A stretch of 64,000 bases of DNA from Candidatus Gallitreponema excrementavium (GTDB lineage Bacteria; Spirochaetota; Spirochaetia; Treponematales; Treponemataceae). The stretch is from assembly GCA_017694795.1 (NCBI GenBank), contig JADIMM010000070.1:44953-108952 (forward strand). Reading direction: 5' to 3'. Positions within the stretch are counted from its first letter, which is position 1, and each line of letters begins with the position of its first letter. Both the position numbers and the translations under genes were made by a program. The notes below the pieces were generated by a model. That model saw only the letters and a program-made list of their open reading frames with translations. It ran no database searches and was not told the DNA's origin. Below, in pieces: positions 35,752 to 45,845 of this stretch.

Positions 35752-36209
35752 TATACCCTCCCGATATCAAGGGCTTTTATAAACATTTCTTTTGACCCTT
35801 GAATTACTGAAGCATTTGCTTCATACGCCCTTGAAGCGGAAATCAAATCCACCATTTCGTTTACTATATTTACATTAGGATATTCCACATATCCTGCATT
35901 AGGCCCCGATACAATGGCATTAGGATGTGTGGGGTCCCAAACCAATCTTGAAGGTGAATTATCCACCTCGATGGCTTTTACCTCCACCCCGTTTCCGGCA
36001 CCTTCGTCCATAAACCCCGGCAAATAAGCAGTCCTGAAATCCGGGGAATCTTTTCTTGACGCAAGAACTACCCGGGAGCGCTTAAAGGGCCCGCCTTCCT
36101 GGGTTTCAGTTGTAGATGCATTGGCTATGTTATTGGAAATAACATCAGTCCTCAGCCTTTCTGCACTCATCCCGGTTGCTGCAATATTTATTGTAGAAAA
36201 CAATCCCAT
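35751..36209 (-). CDS. flgC: Flagellar proximal rod protein FlgC
   Basis: 152 residues. It has the rod N-terminal motif INIAATGMSAERLRTDVISNNIANAS and the C-terminal YPNVNIVNEMVDLISASRAYEANA that together form the coiled-coil rod helices. The family length is about 135-150. GGGAG lies before the ATG. It sits between flgB and fliE in the classic order. Confidence 0.96.
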   Translation of the reverse strand: MGLFSTINIAATGMSAERLRTDVISNNIANASTTETQEGGPFKRSRVVLASRKDSPDFRTAYLPGFMDEGAGNGVEVKAIEVDNSPSRLVWDPTHPNAIVSGPNAGYVEYPNVNIVNEMVDLISASRAYEANASVIQGSKEMFIKALDIGRV

Positions 36210-36263
36210 TTTAACACTCCCTTACAAAAAATTCAAAGGAAAAATTTTTCCTTAGTTTTCAAT

Positions 36264-36677
36264 CTATTTTAATACAGATTTAACCTGGGAAAATTCAAAA
36301 CTCTGTAACTGGGTCAAGAGACTGTAATTAAGTTGAATTTTCAGAAGGTTCATGGCTTCCTGCTCAGGATCGACATTGTTACCGTTAGCCTTGGATGTTG
36401 TGGTATAATCCAAAACCCGCCTGGGCTCAATTGTGCGGTAATCAATATACCTATTCGAGGGGATATGTTTTTCAGAAGTCGTTGTCATCTGGAATGCCGT
36501 TTTTGCAGCTTCTTCCGACTCAAGGGCCTTTTTCAGTTCAGACTCAAAATTAATCTCACTGCGTTTAAAGTTTGGGACTTCTGAATTTGCAAGATTATTG
36601 GCGGTCACTTCATACCTCAATGCACTTACATCCATTGCCCTGTGAAGTAAATCAGTTGTCTTTAAAAAACTGTTCAT
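36264..36677 (-). CDS. flgB: Flagellar proximal rod protein FlgB
   Basis: 137 residues. The N-terminal LLHRAMDVSALRYEVTANN and LANSEVPNFKR blocks are the rod signature; the C-terminal helix is MNLLKIQLNYSLLTQLQS. It is the first flagellar gene of this run. GGGAGG lies 6-7 bases before the ATG, and hslU ends 62 bases upstream. Confidence 0.96.
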   Translation of the reverse strand: MNSFLKTTDLLHRAMDVSALRYEVTANNLANSEVPNFKRSEINFESELKKALESEEAAKTAFQMTTTSEKHIPSNRYIDYRTIEPRRVLDYTTTSKANGNNVDPEQEAMNLLKIQLNYSLLTQLQSFEFSQVKSVLK

Positions 36678-36739
36678 ACTTTCCTCCCTCTGTACACAGT
36701 TAGATTTTCGGCCGAATTTTAAGACCCATTAAGCTTTTT

Positions 36740-38122
36740 TTACAGGATGTACCTGGACAAATCACGGTTTTCAATTATGCTTCCCAATCTTTCGTCTACA
36801 TAATTTCTGGTTATCTTTATTTCCTGCCCTTTTAATTCAGGGGCATTAAATGAAACATCTTCAAGCAGGGTCTCCATTATGGTATGAAGGCGCCTTGCAC
36901 CGATATTTTCCATTTGTTGGTTGGACTCCTGGGCTATTTCGCTCATTCTTTCTATTGCAGAATCTTCAAAAACTATTGAAACATCTTCCGTAGCCAACAA
37001 CTGCTTGTACTGGTTAATCAAGGCATTTTTTGGCTCTGTGAGAATACGCCTGAAATCCTCTGCATTAAGAGAATCCAATTCCACACGGAGGGGAAAACGA
37101 CCCTGAAGCTCCGGTATCAAATCACTGGGTTTAGAAAGATTGAATGCTCCCGCAGCAATAAAAAGAATATGGGTTGTATCCACGGGACCGTACTTGGTAT
37201 TTACAGTAGACCCCTCAACAATAGGAAGAATATCCCTTTGGACACCTTCCCGGGAAACATCATGATTGCTGGAACCCTCATTTTTGGCTGCAATCTTGTC
37301 TATTTCATCAATAAAAATAATCCCAAGATTTTCCACCCGTTTTCTGGCTATTTCGCTTATTGAATCGTTGTCGATAAGCTTTTCGGCCTCATCCTGAAGA
37401 ATAATCTCACGGGCATCCTTTACCGGAACCTTTTTCTTTTCTTTCCGGTTTTTTCCCGGACTGAAAAAACCGGTTATATTCGCCATATTAGCACCAAAAT
37501 CTTCAAAATTGGTTCCTGCAAAAATTTCCATCATCGGGGAAGGCTGTTTTTTCTTAATTTCTATGTCAACTACCCTGTCTTCCAATTCGCCGTTTCTAAG
37601 CATCTCCCGGAATTTTTCCCTGGTTGAATTATCCCGGGTTATCAGCCCTGGTTCACTGCCGTCAGGGATATTGGTACCTGAATATCCGCTTCCCGGAAGT
37701 AAAAGGTCCAAAAGCCTTTCCTCTGTCATTTTCCGGGCTTCGTCTTTTTTTTCGTTCTTCATTTCCTGGGTAACGAGGTTAATAGCTGCACTCATTAAAT
37801 CCCTTACCATGGATTCAACATCACGGCCTACATAGCCTACTTCGGTATATTTTGTTGCTTCCACCTTTATAAAAGGGGCACTGCACAATTTAGCAAGCCT
37901 TCTTGCTATTTCGGTTTTTCCTACTCCTGTAGGCCCGATCATGAGAATGTTTTTTGGGGCAACCTCATCCCTTATGGATTCCTCCAGTTTTAACCGCCGC
38001 TGGCGGTTTCTCAGGGCGATGGCTACAGAACGTTTTGCTTTGTTCTGTCCGATAATATATTTGTCCAATTCCCGGACTATTGCTTTTGGTGTAAGTTCAT
38101 CTAAATTAACTTTGTCATTCAT
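36740..38122 (-). CDS. hslU: HslU (ClpY) ATPase
   Basis: AAA+ unfoldase of the HslUV protease, 460 residues. N-terminal [21 protein letters not shown], Walker [11 protein letters not shown] near residue 63, [14 protein letters not shown] pore region, Walker [13 protein letters not shown], and a C-terminal ISRYIL-like tail (here DLSRYIL) that inserts into HslV. The I-domain lies between about 110 and 240. It begins 12 bases after hslV. Confidence 0.97.
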   Translation of the reverse strand: MNDKVNLDELTPKAIVRELDKYIIGQNKAKRSVAIALRNRQRRLKLEESIRDEVAPKNILMIGPTGVGKTEIARRLAKLCSAPFIKVEATKYTEVGYVGRDVESMVRDLMSAAINLVTQEMKNEKKDEARKMTEERLLDLLLPGSGYSGTNIPDGSEPGLITRDNSTREKFREMLRNGELEDRVVDIEIKKKQPSPMMEIFAGTNFEDFGANMANITGFFSPGKNRKEKKKVPVKDAREIILQDEAEKLIDNDSISEIARKRVENLGIIFIDEIDKIAAKNEGSSNHDVSREGVQRDILPIVEGSTVNTKYGPVDTTHILFIAAGAFNLSKPSDLIPELQGRFPLRVELDSLNAEDFRRILTEPKNALINQYKQLLATEDVSIVFEDSAIERMSEIAQESNQQMENIGARRLHTIMETLLEDVSFNAPELKGQEIKITRNYVDERLGSIIENRDLSRYIL

Positions 38123-38134
38123 CTTAATCCGTCC

Positions 38135-38674
38135 TTATAGTTCTTCCAAAACAACCCTGTCATTTGTGTATATGCAGATCCCGCCGGCAATAAGCAATGA
38201 ACGCCGTGCAATCTCAGAGGCTGAAAGCTCTGAAGCATCAAGATATGCCAGGGCTGCAGCATAGGCGTAATTTCCCCCGGAGCCTATGGCAAGAACATCT
38301 TTCTCCGGCTCAATAACATCACCGTTTCCGGAAATGAGAAGAATACTGTCCTTATCTGCTACAAGTAGCAATGCCTCTAGATTTCTGAGAGCCTTGTTTG
38401 TCCTCCATTCTTTTGCAAGTTCCACAGCGGATCTTGTTATGTCCCCGTTGAATTCTTTGAGCTTGGCTTCAAACTTTTCAAACAAAGTAAATGCGTCGGC
38501 TGTGGAACCGGCAAAACCGGTTAAAACTTTTCCGTCATAAATTCTTCTTATTTTTCTTGCATTAGGTTTCATGACTGTTTCGCCCATTGTAACCTGTCCG
38601 TCTGCAGCCATAGCCACATGACCGTCTTTTTTAACCGCAATAACCGTTGTACTGCGGACTTTAGGATTTCCCAT
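38135..38674 (-). CDS. hslV: HslV (ClpQ) peptidase with short N-terminal extension
   Basis: Peptidase subunit of HslUV, 179 residues, proteasome beta-subunit fold. [20 protein letters not shown] holds the catalytic N-terminal region, and [11 protein letters not shown] is the conserved late block. The nucleophile must be exposed by removing MGNPKVR or MGNPKVRS, so it is either the Ser (as in CodW) or the first Thr. The ATG at 38674 has AAAGGGG 6 bases upstream; the 11-residue longer frame runs back into xerC and is rejected. It lies between xerC and hslU, as in Bacillus. Confidence 0.93.
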   Translation of the reverse strand: MGNPKVRSTTVIAVKKDGHVAMAADGQVTMGETVMKPNARKIRRIYDGKVLTGFAGSTADAFTLFEKFEAKLKEFNGDITRSAVELAKEWRTNKALRNLEALLLVADKDSILLISGNGDVIEPEKDVLAIGSGGNYAYAAALAYLDASELSASEIARRSLLIAGGICIYTNDRVVLEEL

Positions 38675-38684
38675 TTTTTCCCCT

Positions 38685-39686
38685 TTATTCAATTTCGCCA
38701 TCCCCATGGGGATGGGAAAGATTATATGTTTCCAGAAGATGTCTGGTTGTTATATGCGAATACCTTTGTGTTGTAGAAACACTTGCATGTCCGAGCAGTT
38801 CCTGGACAAGCCTTATGTCGGCTCCCTTTGTAACCAAGGCCGTAGCATAGCTATGCCTGAGACTGTGGGGGGAAAAGCTTTTTCCGTTATTCTGCAACTT
38901 GGAATAACATGAGATTATGTACTGAATTCCCCTCACAGAAAGATTTCCTCCCTTTTTACTTATGAAAATATGATTTATTCCTTCCCTTTCTGCAGGTATA
39001 GCTTTTTTCCTTACCGCAAGGTACTCTTTTAAGGCCCCGGCGGCTTCCTTTGAAAAAAACACCCTCCGTTCTTTTCTACCCTTTCCCATTACAATAATTG
39101 AGGTGCAATCCGCCCTTAAATCTTTAAGAAGCATCCCTGCCATTTCCGAAACACGGCAACCGGATGTATAAAGGCATAATATAATGGCTTTGTCCCTTAC
39201 AGGCCATAAATGTGAATTGTTTTCCGCAAAATCGGAAACTGCCTTTACTTCTTCCTCAAACAAAAAAGAAGGGAGTTTTTTTCCCTGCTTTAAACTTTTT
39301 ACACCGGATCCCGGATTTGAAGATGTAATCCCATACCTGTACAGATAAGTATACAATCCTCTGACACCTGAAAGAATTCTGTTGATGCTGGCCGGCGAAT
39401 ACCCTTTCACTGTCAGAGCAGAAACAAATGATTTTATCACCCCGGAATCAAGGCTTACCAGGGCTGCATCAACTTCCGAAACCTTAAAAAAGCAATCCTT
39501 TACAGCCTGGTCAATATTACCGTTCATTAAAAAACCTGCAAACAGAATCAAATCCCTCTCATAGGATTTACAGGTATTGGGACTCATTCCCCTTGCCATC
39601 TGCATATAGGAAATAAAATCCCCTATATAACCGGACAAAGATTTGAGTGAAAGAAATTCCTCCTTTGCTGGAAGGTCAGATTTCAT
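38685..39686 (-). CDS. xerC: Tyrosine recombinase XerC-like (CodV-type)
   Basis: 333 residues, site-specific recombinase for chromosome dimer resolution. N-terminal SAM-like domain ([20 protein letters not shown]), catalytic domain with Arg in [22 protein letters not shown] (His-x-x-Arg), the [15 protein letters not shown] block carrying the last His and the Tyr nucleophile in QRYSHI. The start overlaps topA by 11 bases. The gene order topA-xerC-hslV-hslU matches Bacillus topA-codV-clpQ-clpY without trmFO. The C/D label is by position only. Confidence 0.9.
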   Translation of the reverse strand: MKSDLPAKEEFLSLKSLSGYIGDFISYMQMARGMSPNTCKSYERDLILFAGFLMNGNIDQAVKDCFFKVSEVDAALVSLDSGVIKSFVSALTVKGYSPASINRILSGVRGLYTYLYRYGITSSNPGSGVKSLKQGKKLPSFLFEEEVKAVSDFAENNSHLWPVRDKAIILCLYTSGCRVSEMAGMLLKDLRADCTSIIVMGKGRKERRVFFSKEAAGALKEYLAVRKKAIPAEREGINHIFISKKGGNLSVRGIQYIISCYSKLQNNGKSFSPHSLRHSYATALVTKGADIRLVQELLGHASVSTTQRYSHITTRHLLETYNLSHPHGDGEIE

Positions 39687-41823
39687 CCCCGGTTATATCC
39701 TCCTTTTCATTATCATCAGAAGTATGGAGATAATCACACTCCGGATTTATGCAGGACTTGTAATTTCCATGTTTTTTATCATACTTTTCCACAAGAAACT
39801 GCCCGCATTTTGGACAGGGCATTGGAAGAGGTTTAAAATGACTTATAAAATCGCACTTAGGATAATTTGTGCAACCGTAAAATTCCTTTCCCCTGCCCTT
39901 TGTCTTTCTTGCAACAATTTCGCCGTCGCAGCCCGGTCTTGGACATTTTGCAAGGGGGATAGACTTGGTATTCTTGCATTCAGGAAAACCTGAACAGGCC
40001 AAAAAGAATCCGAATCTGCCTAATTTTTTTACCATAGGCTTTCCGCAAAGCTCGCATAGGTAATCCGTTGGCTCATCCATCACACCTTTATAGGAATCAA
40101 GGGTCTCAGAAACCTTATCAACCTGTTTCTTAAACGGGGTATAAAATTCCCCTATCATTTCCGGCCATTTTATTTTGTCTTCCTCTACTTCATCCAGCTG
40201 TTTTTCTATGTCTGCAGTAAAACCGGCATCAATAACATGGGGAAACTGTTCCACAAGAATATCGTTTATCATTCTGCCTAACTGGGTCGGAACAAGCTGC
40301 TTGTTTGAACGGGTGACATAATATCTGTCCAACAAAACTGAAATAATCGGGGCATAGGTAGACGGACGGCCTATTCCCTTCTCCTCCAAAACCTTAACAA
40401 TGGATGCATCAGTATACCTGGCTGGCCCCTGTGTAAAATGCTGTTCAGGATGGAATTTTTCAACCTGGATTTCTTCGCCGATTTTCATTACCGGTAAATT
40501 TGAATCCCTCTCTTCCTTGGAAATAAGGGTTTTTATTACATGGTAAAAGCCTTTGTCCACAATTTTTGTGGCAGAGATTCTGAACACGGCCTCTCCTGCC
40601 TTAAGTTCAAGACTTGTAGTCCTGCTCTTTGCATTATTCATCTGGCTTGATACAAATCTCTCCCAGATAATACTATACAACCGCAACTGATCACGGGTTA
40701 AATACTCCTTTACACTGTCAGGAGTATAACTCACAAAAGTGGGTCTGATGGCTTCGTGAGCATCCTGGGCCTTTTTTTCCACTGAATACTCGATTGCCGC
40801 AGGCGGCAGATCCTGGGGATAATTTTCCCCAATCCACTTTCTTGCCTCATCCAGAGCAACCTTTGATATACGGACAGAATCGGTTCTCATATAAGTTATC
40901 AATCCCACCCTGGTAGAACCAATGTTGACACCCTCATAAAGTTGTTGGGCAATCTGCATCGTTTTACGGGAAGTAAAGCCAAGCCGGTTTGCAGCCATCT
41001 GTTGGAGTTTAGATGTTGTAAAAGGCGGTTTGGGTTTTAGCGATTTTTCCATAACTTTTATATCGCTGACCAAACAAGTGGAATTAGAAATTTCACGGAT
41101 TATATCTTCTACCGCTTTTTCGCTTGTCAGGTTGGGTTTTGCCCCATTGTACTGGACGAGCTGGGCTGTAAAAGAGGATTTTCCTTTTTTCATATCTGCA
41201 TCCAGAGTCCAATATTCTTCCGGAATAAAGTTTTCAACCTCCTTTTCCCTTTCGCAAATCAACCTTAAAGCTACTGACTGTACCCGGCCGGCAGACAAAC
41301 CGTTTTTTACCTTTTTCCACAATAAGGGCGAAAGATTATATCCCACAAGCCTGTCCAGAACCCTCCGGGCTTTTTGTGCATTCACCTTGCTTTCGTCAAT
41401 ATCTCCGGGATGCTTAACAGCCTCATTTATAGCCTGAGGGGTTATTTCGTTAAAGACTATCCGGTGGATGGGGACAGAAGCCTTGTTCTCAAATGAATTT
41501 CTAAGATGAAAAGCGATTGCCTCTCCTTCCCGGTCATTATCAGAAGCCAAAAGAACTTCTTTTGATTTTTTTGCTTCACTTTGAAGAGCCTTCAAAACCT
41601 TTGCTCTTCCCCTCACCGTTATATATTCCGGCTCAAACCCATTTTTTATGTCTATTGCTATCCTTGATTTTGGTAAATCAATCAAATGTCCCATGGAAGC
41701 CCGTACCACATAGCCGGGACCGAGATATTTTTCTATCGTTTTTGCTTTGGCCGGAGACTCTACAATCACCAGCACCGGTTTCTCTGCTTTTGTTTTTGAC
41801 TTTGTTTTCTTTTCTTTATCCAT
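39676..41823 (-). CDS. topA: DNA topoisomerase I
   Basis: Type IA topoisomerase of 715 residues that relaxes negative supercoils. The TOPRIM start is VLVIVESPAKAKTIEKYLG; the DxD is in LASDNDREGEA. The catalytic Tyr is in GLITYMRTDSVRIS. Three C-terminal zinc fingers are visible (CELCGKPM…; CPRPGCDGEI…; CPKCGQF…). ATG at 41823 has AGGAG 7-8 bases upstream; the longer open frame overlaps dprA and is rejected. Confidence 0.97.
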   Translation of the reverse strand: MDKEKKTKSKTKAEKPVLVIVESPAKAKTIEKYLGPGYVVRASMGHLIDLPKSRIAIDIKNGFEPEYITVRGRAKVLKALQSEAKKSKEVLLASDNDREGEAIAFHLRNSFENKASVPIHRIVFNEITPQAINEAVKHPGDIDESKVNAQKARRVLDRLVGYNLSPLLWKKVKNGLSAGRVQSVALRLICEREKEVENFIPEEYWTLDADMKKGKSSFTAQLVQYNGAKPNLTSEKAVEDIIREISNSTCLVSDIKVMEKSLKPKPPFTTSKLQQMAANRLGFTSRKTMQIAQQLYEGVNIGSTRVGLITYMRTDSVRISKVALDEARKWIGENYPQDLPPAAIEYSVEKKAQDAHEAIRPTFVSYTPDSVKEYLTRDQLRLYSIIWERFVSSQMNNAKSRTTSLELKAGEAVFRISATKIVDKGFYHVIKTLISKEERDSNLPVMKIGEEIQVEKFHPEQHFTQGPARYTDASIVKVLEEKGIGRPSTYAPIISVLLDRYYVTRSNKQLVPTQLGRMINDILVEQFPHVIDAGFTADIEKQLDEVEEDKIKWPEMIGEFYTPFKKQVDKVSETLDSYKGVMDEPTDYLCELCGKPMVKKLGRFGFFLACSGFPECKNTKSIPLAKCPRPGCDGEIVARKTKGRGKEFYGCTNYPKCDFISHFKPLPMPCPKCGQFLVEKYDKKHGNYKSCINPECDYLHTSDDNEKEDITGDEI

Positions 41824-41833
41824 AAAAAAACTC

Positions 41834-42787
41834 CTATTCATCAAGCCTGCCGCAAAGCCTGGCAGACCAACAGGGATTGGTATTCCATAAATCAATTACT
41901 TCCTGCGGCGTCGAAATAACAACGGCACCGTCCCCAGCCAATTTTTCGCAACCGGTTCCAAAAACCCGGCCTTCTTTTTCTCCGGCAACAAAAACATCCC
42001 GGTTCTGTTGCAAGGCAAAATCCACAGTTATCAAGGCCCCAGATTTTTCGGGAGCCTCCACAATCACAACCCCTCTAGACAAGGCTGAAATAATGCGGTT
42101 TCTCTGGGGAAAATGCCACTTTACAGCCTTTGATTCAGGAGGATACTCCGAAACCAAAAGTCCTCCCCGGTCCATAATTCTTCCGGCAAGAGAGGAATTT
42201 CCCCTTGGGTATATGGAATCAATTCCTGAAGGAAGAACCGCAACTGACCTTCCTGCCTCCACAGCACCCCTATGGGCGGCTGAATCAATCCCGTATGCAA
42301 GCCCCGATACTACCGGTATGTTGTTTTCTGCGAAAACCGAGGCAAATTCATAGGCCTTCTCCAAAGCTTCATAAGAGGGCTGCCTGGTTCCAACTATGGA
42401 AATCCAATCACAACCCCGGCTGGCCTTTATAAGCAAATCTTCCATTCCCCTGTAAAACAACAGAAAAGGGGAATCGTACATTTCATTAAGCAGTGGCGGA
42501 TACAAATCCCCGTCAACATACACAAAAGCTCCGCCAATCCTACTTAAAACCAGCAAATCATTTTCGGCCGCTTCCAATGCAGCCCCGGGATTCCATTTCA
42601 AACCTTCAAACCCCGAAATCCTGCCGGCCTCCAAAGCAGGCAATTTTAAAAAATCATCCTCTGTGTCGAGAACAGAAGCCAATCTCCTCTTACCCCGGAA
42701 ATTAATCTCTGGAAGCCTGTTAATCGCCAACAATAATAAATCACTTTTTTCCATACTTTCAACCTTTAACGCCTGTTTAAATAACAT
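41834..42787 (-). CDS. dprA: DNA processing protein DprA
   Basis: 317 residues. DprA binds incoming single-stranded DNA and loads RecA in natural transformation, and is also found in species not known to be competent. The Rossmann-like core is clear: SIVGTRQPSYEALEKAYEFA, VVSGLAYGIDSAAHRGA, LPSGIDSIYPRGN and FPQRNRIISALSRGVVIVEA. The C-terminal winged-helix domain of longer DprAs is absent. ATG at 42787 or an in-frame ATG at 42754 could be the start; neither has a strong ribosome site. No other competence gene is in the window. Confidence 0.93.
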   Translation of the reverse strand: MLFKQALKVESMEKSDLLLLAINRLPEINFRGKRRLASVLDTEDDFLKLPALEAGRISGFEGLKWNPGAALEAAENDLLVLSRIGGAFVYVDGDLYPPLLNEMYDSPFLLFYRGMEDLLIKASRGCDWISIVGTRQPSYEALEKAYEFASVFAENNIPVVSGLAYGIDSAAHRGAVEAGRSVAVLPSGIDSIYPRGNSSLAGRIMDRGGLLVSEYPPESKAVKWHFPQRNRIISALSRGVVIVEAPEKSGALITVDFALQQNRDVFVAGEKEGRVFGTGCEKLAGDGAVVISTPQEVIDLWNTNPCWSARLCGRLDE

Positions 42788-42796
42788 AAACAGGAT

Positions 42797-42894
42797 GTTT
42801 TCCTGAAAAGGGAAAACCTATCCGGCAAAACCTGCCTTGCCGGAAAACAACAAAAACCGGACCCTATTTTCCGGATTCATTTGGTATAAACCAA
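42797..42894. repeat. Cluster of inverted repeats upstream of dprA
   Basis: Three perfect inverted repeats lie in this 175-base gap: GTTTTCC/GGAAAAC (42797-42817), TCCGGCAA/TTGCCGGA (42821-42844) and TTGGT/ACCAA (42881-42894). A weaker CCGGA/TCCGG pair sits at 42857-42874. In the minus-strand transcript they fall between the TPR lipoprotein and dprA. None has a clean T-run, so they are more likely leader structure or binding sites than an intrinsic terminator. Confidence 0.55.
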
Positions 42895-42962
42895 CCAACT
42901 CACTTCGGCAAAACCAGTCTATATAATAAAATCCGCTTTGCCAATAATCAATAGTTTTTTAT

Positions 42963-43688
42963 TTAATTTTCCCCGTACAGGAAAGTCAGTATCAACTCCT
43001 TGTTTTCCATTGCATCCTTTTTCTGTTCTTCGACTTTGGTAGTTTCAATTATCCTATCGTATGTGGAAACAGCCTCATCATAGCGTCCTGTCATGTAATA
43101 AGCCCTGGCAAGTACAAACATACCGCTTGTATCTTTAGTCTGTATTGTCAAAAAGTTTTCAAGCAAAGGAACAGCCTTTTCAGGTTGATTCATTTCAAAT
43201 GTATACAATACCCCCAAGCCATACATTGCTCTTGAATAATCCGGCTGAATCTCCAATGCCCGTTCATATCCTGACTCAGCAAGGCCAAGATACCTTTCCC
43301 TGTCAGCTTTATAATCCCCCTCCCCAAAATCAAGGGTAGATTTGGCCATATAACCGGCACAAACACCTACATAATAAAACAGATTCTGATTTGAAGGATA
43401 ATACTGAATTGCTGCCCTTAAAGCATCCAAGGCCTCTCCATACATCGCCTTGTCAATATAACGGGTCGCCAGAATTTTATACCAGATCCCGGTCTGGGAC
43501 TGGGCCCCCACAATATCTTCGACCCTTTTTTCATATTTGCCTATTGCGTCCTTTAATTCCTCTATTGTTGTTGGGTTGGAAACCCCCTCTTCCAAAGCCT
43601 GTATACGCCGTATATAGTTTGGACTAGCCCCGCAAGAAAATAATAAAAATACAGCAAATCCCAAAATGCAAAACCGAATATTATTCAT
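42963..43688 (-). CDS. TPR-repeat lipoprotein
   Basis: 241 residues. The start MNNIRFCILGFAVFLLFSCGAS has a lipobox (LLFSC), so it should be lipidated at Cys ~19 and anchored facing the periplasm. About four tetratricopeptide repeats follow (EALDALRAAIQYYPSN; GYERALEIQPDYSRAMYGLG; AVPLLENFL; DEAVSTYDRII), which serve protein contacts. The ATG has GGAGGG just upstream; the longer frame reads back into xerD and is rejected. It overlaps xerD by 8 bases and lies in the division-cluster run, so a cell-envelope scaffold role is plausible. Confidence 0.85.
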   Translation of the reverse strand: MNNIRFCILGFAVFLLFSCGASPNYIRRIQALEEGVSNPTTIEELKDAIGKYEKRVEDIVGAQSQTGIWYKILATRYIDKAMYGEALDALRAAIQYYPSNQNLFYYVGVCAGYMAKSTLDFGEGDYKADRERYLGLAESGYERALEIQPDYSRAMYGLGVLYTFEMNQPEKAVPLLENFLTIQTKDTSGMFVLARAYYMTGRYDEAVSTYDRIIETTKVEEQKKDAMENKELILTFLYGEN

Positions 43689-44574
43689 TCTTCCCTCCAG
43701 TATTAAAGAATTCCCTGTAATAGGTTTCCAAACTATCTTCATTTACGTGTGTGTAAATCTGTGTAGTTGTTATATCAGAATGTCCAAGTAATTCCTGGAC
43801 AGATCTTAAATCCGCACCTCCTTCCAAAAGATGGGTGGCAAAAGAATGCCTGAGTGTATGGATTTTCGATTCAACACCTGATTTTAACTCCATATCCTGA
43901 AGCCTCTTCCATATTCCTTTTCTTGAAAGTTTCCCTCCCATCCGGTTTACAAAAACATAAGGAGAAATCTTTCCTCTTAAAAGTTTTTCCCTAGCTGTAT
44001 CAAAATACAGAGTCAAAGACTCTTTTGCCCGGGAACCAAATGGTACAAGGCGCTCTTTATTTCCCTTTCCAAACACCATAAGAATTTTCCTGTCAAGATG
44101 TACATCTTTTAATTTAAGGCTGGAAACTTCACTCACTCTTAAACCACAGGAATATACAAGCTCAAAAAGAGCCCTGTCTCTTATCCCGCCAGGGGAATTC
44201 ATATCGCAGGCATTCAAAAGCCTTTCGATTTCATTGTATTCCAAAACTCTCGGAACAGTTCTGTCTTGCCGCGGCAATTCCAACAGCATGGCATAATTGT
44301 CTTTCCAAATATGCCCGTCACATAAAAACCGCCCGAAAGCCCTGAGGGCGGAAATATTCTTTGCTATGGTTCTTGGTGATAAATCCGAACCTCCGAGTCC
44401 AATAATAAAATCCGGCAAATCGGCAGGAGTTATATCTTCGGGAGAAACTCCTTTGTTTTTGCACCAGGACAGGAATCTGTAGGCTGTTTCACAATAAACC
44501 TCCACCGTAAGCCCCGACAATTGCTCTACGGTAAGAAGATCAACTTTAAATTCCTCCAGTAAATTCCTTTCCAT
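43681..44574 (-). CDS. xerD: Tyrosine recombinase XerD-like
   Basis: 297 residues from this ATG. Catalytic residues: Arg in YSCGLRVSEVSSL, Lys in GKGNKERLVPFG, HTLRHSFATHLLEGGADLRS, LLGHSDITTTQIYTHV with the final His and Tyr. It is the second Xer recombinase within 6 kb, and both are complete, so they probably act as the XerC/XerD pair at dif. A TTG at 44601 would add nine residues but lies 4 bases after the ftsZ stop with no ribosome site. Which of the two is C or D cannot be settled from position. Confidence 0.88.
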   Translation of the reverse strand: MERNLLEEFKVDLLTVEQLSGLTVEVYCETAYRFLSWCKNKGVSPEDITPADLPDFIIGLGGSDLSPRTIAKNISALRAFGRFLCDGHIWKDNYAMLLELPRQDRTVPRVLEYNEIERLLNACDMNSPGGIRDRALFELVYSCGLRVSEVSSLKLKDVHLDRKILMVFGKGNKERLVPFGSRAKESLTLYFDTAREKLLRGKISPYVFVNRMGGKLSRKGIWKRLQDMELKSGVESKIHTLRHSFATHLLEGGADLRSVQELLGHSDITTTQIYTHVNEDSLETYYREFFNTGGKNE

Positions 44575-44605
44575 AAACCACTTAAAGGGAAGTACCCCCA
44601 AAAAT

Positions 44606-45820
44606 TCAATTCTCTTCTTTCTGCTTCATTCTGTAATAAGCAGGCATTTCCAAATCATCGCCAACAGAGGAAGCCCTGGAAGCAAGCCCTGCCCCACCCT
44701 GGAGATTGGAAACAGAAGGGATATCTCCTGAATCAGCCCCCTTCATCCTGTTCCAGCTATCAAGAGACATAAAGGTTCCTTTTTCCTCATTTTCGGCTTT
44801 TACTGTTTTTTTGCCCAGGGATCTTAACGAAGAAACCTGTGTCTGGTTTTTCCCTGCTGAAGGCAATCCGGTAGCAATTACAGTTACCGTAATTTTTCCA
44901 TCATCTGATTCATCGATTACAGTACCATATTTCAAAAGCACCTGTGGGTCTGAATTCTGGGTTATTATCTTTATCACTTCTTCTACTTCTGCAAGGGCAA
45001 TATCCTTGCTTCCCCTGATATTAACAAGGACTCTGGTGGCTCCTTCAATATTGCAGTCTTCCAAAAGCGGATTGTTTATTGCAGCTGTAGCCGCATCAAC
45101 AGCCCTTGTATTCCCGGTTCCTTCGCCAATTCCCATAATGGCATCACCCTGATTTTCCATGGTTGCCTTAACATCAGCAAAATCCAGATTTACAAGACCT
45201 GACTCAGTTATAAGCTCTGAAATTCCCTGGATTCCCTGTCTTAAAACATCATCAGCTATCAGATAAGCTTCCGTAAGGGGGGTCTTTTTATCGACAATTT
45301 TAAGCAGATTCTGACTCGGAATCACAATAAGTGTGTCTACATGCTCCTTTAACTTTCTTATTCCCTCTTCGGCAATATTCATCTTTGCCGTACCTTCAAA
45401 AAGGAAGGGCTTAGTTACAACACCTACCACCAGTGCCCCTAATTCTTTTGCAATGGAAGCTATTACCGGTGCTGACCCGGTACCGGTTCCTCCTCCCATT
45501 CCTGCTGTTATAAAGACCATGTTTGAGCCTTTAAGAACATTGGCTATCATCTCTTTATCTTCCTGGGCAGCTTTCTCCCCAACTTCGGGCTTTCCTCCTG
45601 CACCCAAACCGCCGGTAACTTTTTGCCCTATAGGCAGTTTGATTTCAGCCCGGGAATGATTCAGAGCCTGTAAATCAGTGTTTGCCACAATGAAATCCAC
45701 ATTCCGCAATCCGCTTTCAATCATGCGGTTTACGGCATTGGAGCCTGCACCGCCCGTACCAACAACTTTGATTACAGTCGGATTCACAACCTGTTCCGCT
45801 ACAAACTTAAAATCGTTCAT
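44606..45820 (-). CDS. ftsZ: Cell division GTPase FtsZ
   Basis: 404 residues. Tubulin-like protein that builds the division ring. GTP site [14 protein letters not shown], tubulin signature [10 protein letters not shown], and the NADVLLKYGT-like region are present. A variable linker (about 325-385) leads to the C-terminal peptide [13 protein letters not shown], which would bind FtsA. GGGAGG lies 4-5 bases before the ATG. ftsA ends 25 bases upstream. Confidence 0.98.
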   Translation of the reverse strand: MNDFKFVAEQVVNPTVIKVVGTGGAGSNAVNRMIESGLRNVDFIVANTDLQALNHSRAEIKLPIGQKVTGGLGAGGKPEVGEKAAQEDKEMIANVLKGSNMVFITAGMGGGTGTGSAPVIASIAKELGALVVGVVTKPFLFEGTAKMNIAEEGIRKLKEHVDTLIVIPSQNLLKIVDKKTPLTEAYLIADDVLRQGIQGISELITESGLVNLDFADVKATMENQGDAIMGIGEGTGNTRAVDAATAAINNPLLEDCNIEGATRVLVNIRGSKDIALAEVEEVIKIITQNSDPQVLLKYGTVIDESDDGKITVTVIATGLPSAGKNQTQVSSLRSLGKKTVKAENEEKGTFMSLDSWNRMKGADSGDIPSVSNLQGGAGLASRASSVGDDLEMPAYYRMKQKEEN

Positions 45821-45845
45821 ATATCCCTCCCGAATAATATATGAA

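Noticed and set aside
38675..38707. Longer start of hslV
   Set aside because: It runs back into the xerC stop region; the ATG at 38674 has a good AAAGGGG site.
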